NCBI GenBank assembly: GCA_010015655.1
Contig: ML976660.1
Coordinates: 877,015-941,014, forward strand
Source of the DNA: Bimuria novae-zelandiae CBS 107.79
Lineage: Eukaryota; Ascomycota; Dothideomycetes; Pleosporales; Didymosphaeriaceae
Reading direction: 5' to 3'
DNA length: 64,000 nt
Part shown: positions 44,250 to 57,100 of the stretch, one piece after another
Numbering within the stretch: the stretch's first letter is position 1
How the letters are laid out: each line of letters begins with the position of its first letter
Program-made: the position numbers and the translations under genes
The notes under the pieces: generated by a model
The model's input: only the letters and a program-made list of their open reading frames with translations
Database searches by the model: none
Told to the model about the DNA's origin: nothing

Positions 44250-45695
44250 CTTTGCGATTGTTTTCTTTGTGAGTGTTACGGATGAAGTCGCGGGCTTCCT
44301 AATTGCGTACTCGGTACGCTCTTTGTGTGGTGCGAGGGGTTGCTGACTCGTGTGAGAAGTTCGTGTTGCTGTCTGTCTCGGCTGTCGTGACGCGGAAGCT
44401 CAGTCCGCGATGCGCAGGGCGGTGGTTGATTCTGGATAAGAGCGCTGCCGACTGCGGGCGGGGCAGTTAAAGCCTCGGGCGCCTACCTTGTGAACGTTGT
44501 GCGGCTTGCACAATACGAGTGAAAGTGGACAACGGGCTCCGTGGGAAATCGTGAATGCCATAGTATCACTAAGTGCTTTCACTAAATGTCTTCCCTCTTT
44601 GTTCTCGAATGGAGAACCGTGGGAGATCGCGTGGTAGTGGAGTTTAAGTCGCGGACTTGAAGTCGAGCTGTCAGACTTGAGGCTGACGCGTTTGTTGGGT
44701 GGCGGGGTGTCAATAGGCGGACGAGCGCGTGGATGCACACGCTGTTGTGCGGGTAGGTCGGCTGCTATTGAAGTGAAGAGCTGTGTGCTTTAGGAGAAAG
44801 TGAATTCTCGACGAAATGTGGGTGCAATGAGACCAGACCGGGTTCGTTTGCGGGGATGAACCTTAGGCAAGAGTCACTGGCACGTGGTGGGGCTCCGGCT
44901 TGCTCGGCTGATCTGCCTGGCGCGTTTGCAAAGGGTTGGGCTTCAAAACGTTTATATGACAATACAGAATAATGTTCTTCCGCTACTGAATATAGAAGAT
45001 TAGGAGACGACGAGATGCCGTAGGGAATGGTACATGTAAAATCGCCGGCTGTTTCTAGATGCGTCTGTGGTTCTGTGTGACGTCACCCTGAGCGACGTGC
45101 GTGAACGCCTTCAGGGCTGCAAGGGCCCGCCCGATGGCTGTCCGACGTACCTAAGTATGCCTACAAACGGACCGCAAACTGCTTGTTGCATGCTTTTTTC
45201 TTACGTTGGTATTAACAAAGAGCGCCAGGCTCTGTATATAGCAGATTAGTTTGAAAGTGAGTCGCTTTTCGCTGCGGGTACGGACGCACCAAGATGCCTA
45301 TCTTTCTATCACAATAACACGAGCTGGACAGTCACTTTGCTCTCGCAACCAGACGCCCGGACTTCAGAAGTCTTTGGTACAAGATAACTAAGAACCTTCA
45401 AATGTTAGGACCTCGGGACAAAAGCAATTATGTGATGCTACTAGCTTATGTCATCTCAATGAAACACCAAGACCTTCGTTGCCAGCATTGGGAAAGCGGC
45501 ATCGCTTGCAACGCTCTTCAAGGAGTCGTTAATGTCTGATCTTCCGTACGTCTCAACTAATGGGCTCGTGAAACAATTGGCGATGCCCTCCACGCAGCCA
45601 CTCGCTTCACCTTAACTGCGAATGCCATACGTTCCCGCTACTCCGACTTGACAGCATGTCGTTGCCGTCTAGCAGACACTCCACCAGACTATAAC
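44250..45695. other. Intergenic DNA, 1.4 kb
   Basis: Upstream DNA of the acidic protein gene (-) and of the glutaminyl cyclase gene (+). Open frames at 44400-44738 (-) and 45067-45249 (+) have no family resemblance or splice support. No RNA gene was recognised. Confidence 0.5.
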
Positions 45696-46900
45696 ATGGT
45701 GTACCGGCTACCTGCGATGCGAAGCCTAATGCTATGGCTGCACGTCTTCCTCTTGATTGGCTTAGGGAGTGCATACAAACCCCTCTCTGACAGCTTCCTC
45801 CGCGCGATACCCTCCCCCGGCGACGAATTCGCTATAGACAACAATACTGGCATTCTCGCGCCGCTTCTTATACCACGAGTTCCCGGCACACCGGGCCAGG
45901 CCGTGGCACAACGCCACCTCGTCGATTACTTCAAGCGCGAGCTTCCGAAATGGACCATTACGTGGCAGAATAGTTCGCAAACGACCCCGACATCGAATGG
46001 CAAAAAGCTCCCTTTCGCGAACCTCATTATCAGGCGCGAACCGCCATGGGTCCAGCCCGGACAGGCGAACTTCCTCACACTGGTAGCACACTACGATAGC
46101 AAGCTGACGCCAGATGGCTTCATTGGCGCAACAGACAGCGCTGCACCATGCGCGATGATCATGTGGGCTGCCAAGGTGGTGGACGGATATGCGCAGCAGA
46201 TGTATGACGAGATGGCTGCGCTAGGAGAGGGTGGGAGCGTTGAGATGGACATGGGCATTCAGATCCTCTTTCTGGACGGCGAGGAGGCTTTCAAGACATG
46301 GACGGACACAGACTCGCTATATGGATCACGGTATGCAGACCCACCGCACCAGGACTCTGAATGATGAACACCGCTAACAGCAGCCCTAGATCCCTCTCCA
46401 ACTTCTGGGTCAACTCGCCCAATCCGCCCTCTCAGAAATTCTACAAATACAAGACACCCCTCTCCCAAATTAGCCTGTTTATGCTCCTCGATCTCCTCGG
46501 CTCCTCCTCGCCTTCCGTTCCTTCCTACTATACTACGACTCACTGGGCCTACCGTGCCTTCTCCACCGTCGAATCGCGCATGCGCTCCCTCAACCTCCTT
46601 GAATCCTCAAACTCCATGCAATTCCTTCCCGACCTAAACAAAACAATGGCATATGGTGGAATCTCGGACGATCACCTACCTTTTATATTGAGGGGCGTCG
46701 AAACGCTACATGTGATCCCGCAACCGTTCCCGAGAGTATGGCATACATCAGATGATGATGGGGCGCACTTGGACATGAAGGTTGTGAAGGACTGGGCTAG
46801 AATTGTTGCTGGATTTATGCTGGAATGGTTGGACATGATGGAGGTGTGGAACGGGGATGAGCCGGAGGCTGGAGGAGAGGGAGCCAAGATTATGACATGA
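45696..46900 (+). CDS. Secreted glutaminyl-peptide cyclotransferase (M28 fold)
   Basis: Model: join(45696..46330,46390..46900), 381 residues, normal for fungal glutaminyl cyclases. These zinc enzymes convert N-terminal Gln or Glu to pyroglutamate on secreted proteins. The N-terminus (MVYRLPAMRSLMLWLHVFLL) is a signal peptide; ATG 45717 is an alternative start. Zinc and catalytic positions are readable: HYDSK (His132, Asp134), GATDSAAPCAM (Asp147), DGEEAF (Glu196-Glu197), ISDDHLPF and WHTSDDDGAHLD. The last is the conserved C-terminal His region that separates the family from aminopeptidases. The intron is 59 bp and restores the frame at SRSLSNFW. Confidence 0.9.
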
Positions 46901-47546
46901 TTTTCACATGAACTACCAAAGGGCCTCAGAAGGTTTCGCTCGATGTCTTCTACATAATTCAGAGGAGTGTTTGGCAGAAACCTACCAGTTAAGGCATACA
47001 TTTTGGTGAGCTTCTGCTGCTTACAAGGCGTTCCGGCGATTGCATCTTGAGACAATGGTCTAGCGTGAACAATACCCATTATCTTTTCAAAATCCAACTT
47101 GCGCCACGGTATTGCCTGATTTTAGTTGACTGACAACCACTAGATGTACCTAGGAAAATCACTCGCCAAGGACCCGCATGTTCATCTCCTGAGCAAACAC
47201 GCCGTTGGCATTTCTGGTGCTTCCAAAAATACGCCTTCTGCCTAGCATTGACTGTATGTACGTGCTTGAGGGCAACAACCAAAAACGTCCAATTCAAACG
47301 ACCGATCAATTTTTCCCAAGATTTCCAAGGAGGAGTGAACACCTTGGAAGCGTGAGTACGACCCATAAGCCAATAGTGGTTCGAAGGTACAGCCACGCTG
47401 AACCCGTGGACAGGGGTTGACTCGCATTCGATACGAAATACAAAATGGGCACAGCTAGAGCCAGCCTTAATTAAAGAGTGAACAGCGCGCTGGCGCGGTG
47501 ATGCTGGGCCACTAGGCAATCTACGGTCGACTTGAGAGTTTGCGCA
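46901..47546. other. Intergenic DNA
   Basis: 646 bp with the 3' region of the cyclase gene and the promoter of the surface protein gene. Minus-strand open frames at 47079-47519 show no coding character that I can support. Confidence 0.5.
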
Positions 47547-49174
47547 ATGGCTGCTGGGTTGGGATCGCTCTGGCTGCGCATCATCCTTGTGCTGTGCGCA
47601 TCAACATCGGCTCCAGCGACAAACACACAGGATAGTCGGAACCAAGTGGAGGATGCACTGCGCGAGGCACAGTACAATGCGACACTGGCGCAAGAGATTG
47701 AGCTATTATTAGGATTTGAGGATGCGCACGACAGAGGGGACGCGGTAGCGAGCACGCATCACAACTTCTTCGCGGACTTGTGTAAGTTGTCGACGCAAGT
47801 CATAGTATAATAAGCTGATGGGCATGTGCAGTTCGAAGACAAGAGCAATGTCGAATGTTCGAGGCCGGAAGGACGTATACCTGTGTCGATTCGAGCGACC
47901 TTTGCTGCAATGTGGGCGGTTACGGCTGGTGTTGCGCGAATACTGCTGGGTGTGGGACCACATCTGACCAATGTACCTTTGACGTGTGAGTGTCGCAATG
48001 GGGAGACGTGATACCACAGATGCTAATTCAAGCGCATAGAGAGTGGACAACGTCCACGTACTACAGCACCGATTATGAGTATTATACTTCGACAATCTAT
48101 AACACGTACTCTATGACTTCAACGATGTATAGCTACACCACTATTACTGCGGAAATGGATACTGCTACAGAATGGGTCACGGTGACGAGCGAGGCTCCTC
48201 GCGCTGGTCGGAGAGGCGCACCTGCAGAGCCAACAGCGACTGCTGCGTCTCGACGCACCATCTTTCCATCCTACGTCTCTGCGTTACCCTCAGTCACGCC
48301 TGCTCCAGATAAGTTCCATCGACAAGAGCTTCGAGCCCGGAACACCACACCAGCGCTGCTCTACATCCAAATCCGTGGCTTGATCTTCCCTCGCCAAAAT
48401 GCTAGTAGGACGGATACATCGGAGACAATAGTGACAGATACGACGACCGTTGAATCTACATACTATACAACGTCCATCTATACAGACGTGGAGTACACGA
48501 CATCCTACTCTACCCGCACCGCTGCGATCAACGCGCAGACAACAGTGACGAGCACAACAACATTCTATCTCCAACCCGGCGAAACGGCACCGGCCTCTTC
48601 AGCAGACGATGGAGACTACAGTAGTGGCGGAGGTAGCAGTGGAGGCAGCGTCCGCAGAAAAGGCATATCCACCGCAGCGCGAGCAGGCATCGGTATAGGC
48701 GTAGCCCTCGTTGTCGCCGGCATCGCAGCCCTGATCAGCTTCTTCGCCAAGAAACGCAAGAACGAGAAAGCTGCAACGGGAGCTGCAGCCGCAGGTATTA
48801 ATCCAGCTCCAATGGACCCACCCATGGCCCAGAGTCAGCCTTACAACAGTCCTCCACTGAACCCGCCCGGTTCACCGATGATAGTGTCAGGTCAGCAGTA
48901 CCAGCAGATGACGCCGTCGCCGCCAATTAGCTACGGTGCGCCCTCGCCGGGCCCAGTATATGGGTATCAGTCAGCGCCTGTACCGGTCGCGGCTTCGCCA
49001 CCGTTACAGCAGCAGCAGCAGCAATATGCGTATCAATATCCCAGGCCCCCGAGTCCGAGTTATGGGAGTTCGGCTGAGCTGGCGACTGGAGGGGGGATTC
49101 AGCAGCATGTAGGACAGGGGCTACCGAGCGAGATGCCGGCGGTGTATAGTCCGCACCCGCAGAGGCTTTCGTGA
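47547..49174 (+). CDS. Single-pass surface protein with Cys-rich ectodomain
   Basis: Model: join(47547..47781,47832..47985,48040..49174), 507 residues. It has a signal peptide (MAAGLGSLWLRIILVLCAS) and a Cys-rich segment in exon 2 (QCRMFEAGRTYTC, CCNVGGYGWCC, GCGTTSDQC). A Thr/Ser/Tyr-rich stretch with YYSTDYEYYTST-like repeats follows (residues 131-330). One membrane helix lies at about 345-368, followed by KKRKN. The Pro/Gln-rich cytoplasmic tail contains a Gln6 run. This resembles fungal wall-stress sensor layouts (Wsc/Mid2/Skg6 type), but I cannot assign a family. All introns have strong GTAAGT/GTGAGT donors. Extracellular Cys-rich proteins with such tails often act in wall sensing; that is inference. 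Confidence 0.82.
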
Positions 49175-49760
49175 GGCATTGATGCCCGCGCTGAGCTACC
49201 CAATGAGGAAGGTGCGCACATACAGCCTGGGAGAGGTGAGCTGATGCGAAAAAAGTAATGTGTATTGCCGGAGAAGCATGCGAAGAGTGAACAAGATTCG
49301 ATAATAAGCTTTGGCATTTCCATGAGGGGTTAGGAAGTTCGGTTGGCGGTGTGCAGGCATGCTCCTTGTTATTGGTGGGTGTCCATGCATCGGGCCTTGG
49401 ATGAATCAACGGATTGGAGTTGCATTTCCTCGCTCTTACGACTGCATTGGGCACGCTCGATTGCATTTAAAGTGTCCATGCGCACCTGCCAAACTATCAT
49501 TTCTGGCTTCTGTGTCATTATTCTTTGCAATTTTTTTTCGTTTCGATAGACTTCTGCAAGTCTGCTTGTACTGTGCTTTTACCGCTCAATATCGTCTTTT
49601 TGCCTCCGCTCGCTCATCCAGAGTCATGAATTAGGAGGTGACGGTCTCGCTTTGAGCTGAGTTGGATTCCAAAGTTTTGATATTTGGTATTCACTCGAAA
49701 TATGTGATACCATGGCCAACGATTTCAACCTTTGGTCTGTGGCTATGCCATTTGTTGGCC
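49175..49760. other. Intergenic DNA between convergent genes
   Basis: 586 bp holding the 3' regions of the surface protein gene (+) and the small protein gene (-). Nothing else was recognised. Confidence 0.5.
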
Positions 49761-50344
49761 TCATACCGTCTTTACTACCACTTTCGACTCAATTCCTTGG
49801 CCCGTTAGCAAAATGATGTTCAGGCAGGCCTCGTGTTGCTTACCTCCTTGAAGGTCTGCCAACACATTACCATCATCATCCACCATCAGACCTGCATCTG
49901 AAGGCTGATCAGCGAGCATTCACATGCTATCAGGGAGCCTTGCATACTAGCAAACTTGATCTTGTACGAATCTCCATCTTCATCAGCCGTAACAGGACGT
50001 ACGGGTAACTTGTCACCCTCCGTGCTAACCTTGAACCACCGTACAGGTTTCGGTGCAAAGCTCCTGTCCTCTCTCATTGGTCGTGCGAGAACCCAGTCAC
50101 CAGATTGCAGTCTTCCGTCTTTCAATGTAAACACAGCAGCATCCGGTCCGGTAGTGGCCTGTGCGCGGTCTTCGGCGCTGAAGCCAACTTTAGCAATGGG
50201 AGTACCGTCGACCTCGATCGTGAAGGATGCGCTGAGGGTATCCATGTGGTCCGTGATCGCAAGTTGAGAGAACGAAAGGAGCAGGAGGATTTTGATAAGC
50301 CACCGGATTATAGGATGATGCGCGGCCGCCGAGAGCGTTTGCAT
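49761..50344 (-). CDS. Small protein with hydrophobic leader, uncharacterised (161 aa)
   Basis: Model: complement(join(49761..49795,49844..49897,49948..50344)). The first 25 residues (IIRWLIKILLLLSFSQLA) form a signal peptide or anchor. The rest looks beta-rich: TLSASFTIEVDGTPIAKVGF, VFTLKDGRLQSGDWVLARP, YKIKFANAGLMVDDDGNVLA. The first intron (50 bp) uses a GTATGC donor. The second (48 bp) has a clear GCTAAC branch site, but its length is divisible by three, so retention would add 16 residues without a frame break. Without introns the frame ends early in a poor tail. I do not recognise the family; a secreted small protein is likely. Confidence 0.68.
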
Positions 50345-51350
50345 TCACTGCGCTGCTGGCCTCGCTGGAGCTAGAATGTGTATAGCAGGTGAAAGCTTTG
50401 GGCAAAGCGAAAGTAATCGACGGTGACAATAATTAAGACCCACTGTACGTTTCGCGCCCACCGAGGAAGACATTGAACTGCCTCGGAGCGCCCCGGAGTC
50501 GGTAGTTTTACTACCGAGCCACCTGCCTTCTGTAAGCTAATGTATTCGTTAAGGCAGCCAGTAGATCTTCGTTACTCGAGGGCTAAAGTTGCACACTAAT
50601 CCCAAGGTAGGATGCTTCCGTTTTAGCCCCACGAATATACGCATCCTGGTAGATATACATGCAGATCATGATGTTAGTTACCGGTATTCGCTCTCTCTTT
50701 CAGGCAGCTGTGGGCATCAAGATAACTAAGGCGTTTCGAAAGCTTAGGGTCCAGCAATCTTTACGGGGCGTTATTGTGATACGCATGAGCTCCGCCATAC
50801 GCGCCCGCAATGTGGCGAGTGTTTCGAATAATGAAGTGCAAATGTCGAAAACAATTGGACGTGTGTTAAATGATAACCTTACACTTTAGACAAATGAGCA
50901 GGACCAAAGTTGGCATGCCAGAGGTACTCCGAGGCTGGGATCGGAGGCAGTGCCCAGGGGCAGAGGTAAGCCTAGGTGGCCAAGGACAAGCTTCCTCATT
51001 GGAAACCTCCGCCAGGTACACGAAGCGCCCACTATGCACAGCACAAGGACAGATAACAAACCAACCCCACCAAGTAGCAGTACACCCCGAACACACATGA
51101 CCTAAAGCTACCCGCATCGGGAAGGCAGGTTACTAGCAATGGCTTGGCTGTCTTGGATCCTGGACAATGACAGGTCGGGAAGGTTGTCCTTCAAGATGTT
51201 GATATCCACGTAGAGCCGGCAGCATGTATAAGTATTGAGTGAAATACTCCTCCAAAGAAACCATCCGCTCGCTGCATCTTCGATTCAATACCTGCTACTC
51301 AAACCCTCACTTCGGGAGTCTCATCAAGCTACCCAAGGAAGCCTGCAACA
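50345..51350. other. Intergenic DNA, 1 kb
   Basis: Promoter region of the small protein gene (-) and the trypsin gene (+). It holds a perfect 7-bp inverted repeat, CGGTAGT-TTT-ACTACCG, at about 50490-50510. TATA-like ATGTATAAGTATT lies about 120 bp before the trypsin start. No tRNA or other gene was recognised. Confidence 0.5.
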
Positions 51351-52209
<859 letters not shown>

Positions 52210-52821
52210 ATGTATGTGGAGAGCATGGTGGCATTGGTCTGAGTGTTTTGCAATAGACTCGACGGCACAGTTGACATCAAGCAAGTCAAGTCTCGTTGAC
52301 GGAGCACCGTCTGGTCCGTGACAGCCTGCACGTCCCAACAGTAGGGCCGTTCGCAAGACTTGACTTACTTGTTGACTTGTCTGCTCGACGGACTGTGAAG
52401 CAGCGATTGGGTGGCAGCGTATCTAATTGATGTTAATGAGTTATGTGGATGTAGTTTGCATATAGTTCAAAGAAACTTTGGCAAATTTCAATGACACGCG
52501 TGCTCTCTTCCCATGTGTGAACTTGGTCTACAATTCTGAGTCTAACAAATTTACCGCGATTATCAAGAAGCTTACAAAGCTCTGAAGTTGCGCCTAACAA
52601 ATGTATGGACCGTTAATTCTCTTCCAAGTTTATGTTGAACACTCGCCTATTCTTCAACCAAAATCGTGACACTGCTTAAGCGAGCGCACCTAGAGGTTGA
52701 TCAGCCCAAGAGGTTGATCAGCCCAAGAGGTTGATCAGCCCCGCCAAATCGATCACCCATCAAAAAGTCGCAATAATCGATCAACGCTATATTATATTTG
52801 AAACTACGTACACATGTTTGC
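52210..52821. other. Boundary DNA between trypsin gene and repeat block
   Basis: 3' region of the trypsin gene grading into AT-rich sequence. Contains the 17-bp tandem repeat described separately. No gene was recognised. Confidence 0.5.
52692..52742. repeat. 17-bp tandem repeat, three copies
   Basis: Three head-to-tail units AGAGGTTGATCAGCCCA (52692-52708, 52709-52725, 52726-52742; the last ends in C), each with the palindrome TGATCA. A related GATCAAC lies nearby at about 52780. It sits 80 bp outside the LTR. Confidence 0.9.
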
Positions 52822-52982
52822 TGTAAGGGGCTGGGTGCTGAAGGAGCCAAAGGTGCTAGAAGAATACTTATAAATTCGATAGAGAGTCTAAAGTTAAGCT
52901 TTAGGCATCGAACTTATATATCTAAGGTTTGCATAACTAAGGGTTAAGGATTTAAGGTAATAACTAGGCGTAGCCTATTATA
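52822..52982 (-). repeat. 3' LTR of a minus-strand retroelement
   Basis: 161 bp, the reverse of the solo LTR at 31451-31611. The outer part (TGTAAGGGGCTGGGTG) is well preserved and the inner end (CCTATTATA) is mutated. A polypurine run on the minus strand follows, so this is the downstream LTR of an element lying to the right. Confidence 0.82.
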
Positions 52983-52998
52983 TACTTCCCTTTTTTTT
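52983..52998 (-). promoter_or_regulatory. Polypurine tract next to the LTR
   Basis: On the minus strand this reads AAAAAAAAGGGAAGTA directly before the LTR, the expected plus-strand primer of a reverse-transcribing element. Confidence 0.6.
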
Positions 52999-53844
52999 TA
53001 TTAGGGGTAAAGAAAAATCTCCGCGTCTTATCTTACTTATATAGCTTTATAATTATTTTATTATCTACTTATAATCCTTTTACTATTATAAACCTTTTAC
53101 TAGTTCTATTCTTACGTGTCTAATTTTATATCCTTATTATAAGTTATTATTATAGTAGTGTGTTCGCGCTAGTGCGTTTACTTATTATTATATATATAAA
53201 ATTACTTCTTGCTTAGCTTCTAAATCTTACTTTTTTATATTTTTTTCTTTTTTTAACTTAACTTCGTGCGCTATAACGTCTTACTTTTAGCCTAGTCTTT
53301 TTTAACTTTATAATTTAATTCTTCTCCTTATTTTAATAAGATAGCTAGTCCTTTACGTAATAATTATATAATAAAGACTTTTAAGCGTTAGAGGCGTGCT
53401 ACTAATTTTAATAATAAAATAAAGAAAGGCCTGTCCCTATTATAGTTACTTAGCTATAAACTTAAGAAAACTAAGCTTTTTAAAAATAAAACTACTATTT
53501 TTAACGCTAGCATAATCCTCCTTAGCTAGCTTATTAAAAAGTTTAGTTGTTTTAAAGCTCGCGAAGTAAGTTCTAAACCTTTTTTTATACTAATTTTTTT
53601 TTAACTTGCCTTCTTACTCTTTTAACCTCTTTTTTAGTTTTTTATTAGTCTAGGTGTACGCACTTACTAACTTAATAAGCTTAGCTTTTAAAGTCTAATT
53701 TTACTACGCGCGATAATTAAGCGCTAGTATATTAACTATATTACTTATAAACGCGTCTATTAGTAGGTACTAGTAGGTAAGATAGTGTCCTGTAAGAAGT
53801 GCTATAACTATAAGCTTACTAGCTATACTAGATAAGTATACTTT
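52999..53844 (-). mobile_element. Decayed interior of the minus-strand retroelement
   Basis: 846 bp of strongly AT-rich DNA between the LTR/polypurine tract and the inserted Copia. No motif can be named with confidence on either strand. The rest of the element may lie beyond the inserted Copia or beyond the gap. Confidence 0.5.
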
Positions 53845-54101
53845 TGTCAGATTGGAGAGGTAATCTGATAAGATAAATTAAGGTATAAATTGTTGTGTCC
53901 GTTGTCTGTATTCCTGTAAGAATATAAGGCTCTTATATCCTTATGTCTTCCACTAATACGCTAATCTATTTCCGTTAATTAAGGAGAGTTGCCCTTTGTT
54001 CCGCCCGGAATTGTGCGGATGAACCAGACTGCTGGCAAGGTCTCTTTGTGTAGGGTTGCGCCAGCTACCTTTGCTTGTGCAAAGGGCCATGTAATCGGAC
54101 A
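53845..54101 (-). repeat. 3' LTR of Copia I
   Basis: 257 bp, on + TGTCAGATTGG...GTAATCGGACA. The first 47 bp recur, mutated, at 58969-59015. Confidence 0.85.
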
Positions 54102-54114
54102 CACCCCCTTAGCT
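54102..54114 (-). promoter_or_regulatory. Polypurine tract of Copia I
   Basis: On minus AGCTAAGGGGGTG, identical to the tract of the outer Copia at 31741-31753, directly beside the LTR. Confidence 0.75.
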
Positions 54115-57100
54115 TGGGCTTATCCTCAAGCTGGACCTTCGCAGTTGTCTATTATTCCAACTTAAAGGCCTCTATCCTCTGCTGGAGATCCTGCAGGGCA
54201 ACCTCTTAATTAGTAATCTTATCTAATATATCTTCAAGTCCCAGTTTATGCAGAAACTTGCTCCATTTGTTCACTAGCAAGGCCTTTATAAGTCCATCAG
54301 CAACCATGTCCTCTAAGCGTTAATAGTCCACCTTAATTGTCCCTAGTGCGACCTCTTGTCTTAGCTAATAATTATAGATATCCACATAACGGAGCTTAGT
54401 CTGCAACTTAGTAATTTCTTTAGTAATAAGTCAGATCGTTTGCTAATTATTACAATTAATTATAATAAGGGAATCGCTAAGGTTAATCTTCAGTTCCTTT
54501 AGCAATCGCGATGTAAATAAAGCCTCCTTAGCCACTTGCGATAGTGCTAGTAATTTAGCTTTAGTTATTAATGTAGTAACTATATCTTGCTTGTTTACTT
54601 TCTAGGCGATTAGGCCACTAAATAGCTTAATAATGTATCCTTACGAGCTCTTGCGATCAAGTGTGTTATTAGCAAAGGATGCGTCACTTGCCACTTCCAA
54701 AGTATCTGCACCCCTAAGCTAAAGACCTAGTGATTTAGTGTTAGCAAGGTAGAGGAGAACTTGGTTAGTAGCCGCTTAGTGCTCTTTGCTTGGGTTAGAT
54801 AGAAATCGTGATAATTAGGAGCTTGCAAAGGCGATATCTGGTCGAGATATAACTACAGTATAAAGAATTAATCCGACTTTGCGCTGGTATCTATTAATCT
54901 TACCCTTGCTGGCTAGTCCTGTCCTTAGGAGCAATTCGATTAGACCTATTAGGGTATTGTGGCAAATCTCATGGTAATCAATAAGGCGCGATATTTTATT
55001 AATATATAAAGCTTATAAAAGCCAGATCTTTCTACTCGAGCGGTCCCTAATAATTTCAATTCCTAGAAACCACTGCAGGTCTTTGCCACCCGTAAGTATA
55101 AATTTAGTACTTATTATTACGAGAGCAGCTTCAGTAGCTTGCTTTTATAACTTGTTATACGCAACAATAATGTTATCTATATAAAAGAAGATAATAATGC
55201 CGTCCTTAATAAGGCAGCATGGCTCGTGGGGTACTGCTTTAAAGCCAATATCACGGAGTGTTAACGTAAACTCTTTTTACCAGAGCAGTAGAGATATGCG
55301 CAGTCCGTATAGTGCTTTATGTAGTTTAAGGACTATGCCTGCTCGCGAGTAGCCGCGAGGCATTCTTATGTAGATTTCTCTATCTAGCTTCGCGTGGATA
55401 AACGCGTTAGTAACGTCGTGTTAGATAAGTTCTAAGTCGAAACGAGCTATAATTACTATAAGCATGCAGAATAATTATCCTGCAAGTGTTACGGCGTAGG
55501 TTTCTTATAAGGTAAGGTGCCACTATTAATTGCCTTGCACCACCAGCCTTGCCTTGCACTTTTGTAATTAATAATACTTATTAAACTTATAGGTATATAC
55601 CTACATGCAGTCGAGGATTTAATAGCCTACTACTTTTACTAGAGCGGTTGCAACCTCACTCTAAGACTTTATTTCCTTGTGGCTCTATAGATGGGAACGT
55701 TCTGCTTCCTTCTACATATCATAGAGAGGGTGATCTTCGAGCTTGCTTTAGCATGTGGGTGGCTCTAGAAGCACGCTTCGATGTGGCTTCTTACCTAATA
55801 TAATTATTCGTCAAAGCTGCGCCTTATTAAGAGTCTTGCCTTTATATTTACCGCTGCTGCCAGCTTTAGTGCCTGCTATAAAGGCTATAGCCTATAGGCT
55901 TGTTTGCAACTGCCCTGTTTGCACTCTTTAGGGTAGTATAGCTTAATCGCCTCTTGCCATTAATTATGCAAGAAGTGTCACTAGTAGCGGCGTTAAGGGA
56001 AGTGTTAGATATTCGTACCTAACTTTTCTATCTTACCTATACTTAGGAGCTCCTTTAACCTCTTCCTCTAGCGCTTCACTAATTATCTCATCCTTAAAGA
56101 AGGACTTAGTGGCATGCTCTTATTAAGGTAAGGGAGGTAACTCTACTAATCGCACCTAGGTTGCTATTTCTTCTAATATACTATGTATAAGGTTTTCCAT
56201 CAGGTCTTCGGTTTTGCCTAAGAACATAGTATCCTTGTCGAATATCACGTCGCGAGTACTGATTGTCTTTGCTAAAGAGGGAATCTATATTCTCTAGATA
56301 TTTATTAATTTATAGCCAACAAGGTAGCTAATCCATGTCTTAGGGTTAAGCCTCTAAAGCCTGCTCTTGCCGCGTTTTATATCGTCGGTTATCGCAAAAG
56401 CTTTGCAGCCATATGCTTTCAGGTAAGCTTAATTAGGCTTCTTCGATTAGGTAATAATGCCGTTCTAAAAAGCTACTATCGTAAAGAACACTTTATATAG
56501 AGATCGCTATTAATTAGCGTAGTTTAGCGTTTAATTGTATAAGTAGACTGCGGCTCGGGTGATCTTAGGCTATATCTACTAGGGTAGGTTAGAGTTAAGT
56601 CGCATCGCGCGCGCTTTCTCCTTAATTACACCCCTTAAGCGTTTAGCTCCTCTATTTTATACTTAAGTATTAGGTACTAAAGGCTTAATTTTAATGCCTT
56701 GCGCTAAGCACCACTTCTTAACGTCTACCTTAATAGAGAAGATCTTATTGTTAGATTTAATTACTTTTACTATAATATTATATTATACTTCTATAAACCG
56801 CATAAAGGTACTAAGTAATTTAATAATTAACCGTGCTAGGCGGTTATTCTTAAAGTAGAAGTCCTATGCAAAGCTAGAGAATTAGTTAGTAATTAGCATT
56901 TAGCTCTTCTCTTTTATTAAGCTATCTACTTTATAGTCGTGAAAATCAATTGCGACTCGCTTGCCAGGACCTTCTATTAGATCTCTAGCTTGCCAGCGTA
57001 TTTGCCGTTTTAGTTTTGCTTTGCCGCAGGCATCACACTTAACTATAGGGAGACCTTTAATCCTCACCCCCTTAGATTACTACACGAGGTGTTCGAGGGC

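Noticed and set aside
44400..44738. 112-codon minus-strand frame in the 1.4 kb spacer
   Set aside because: No recognisable domain, no splice signals, composition not gene-like.
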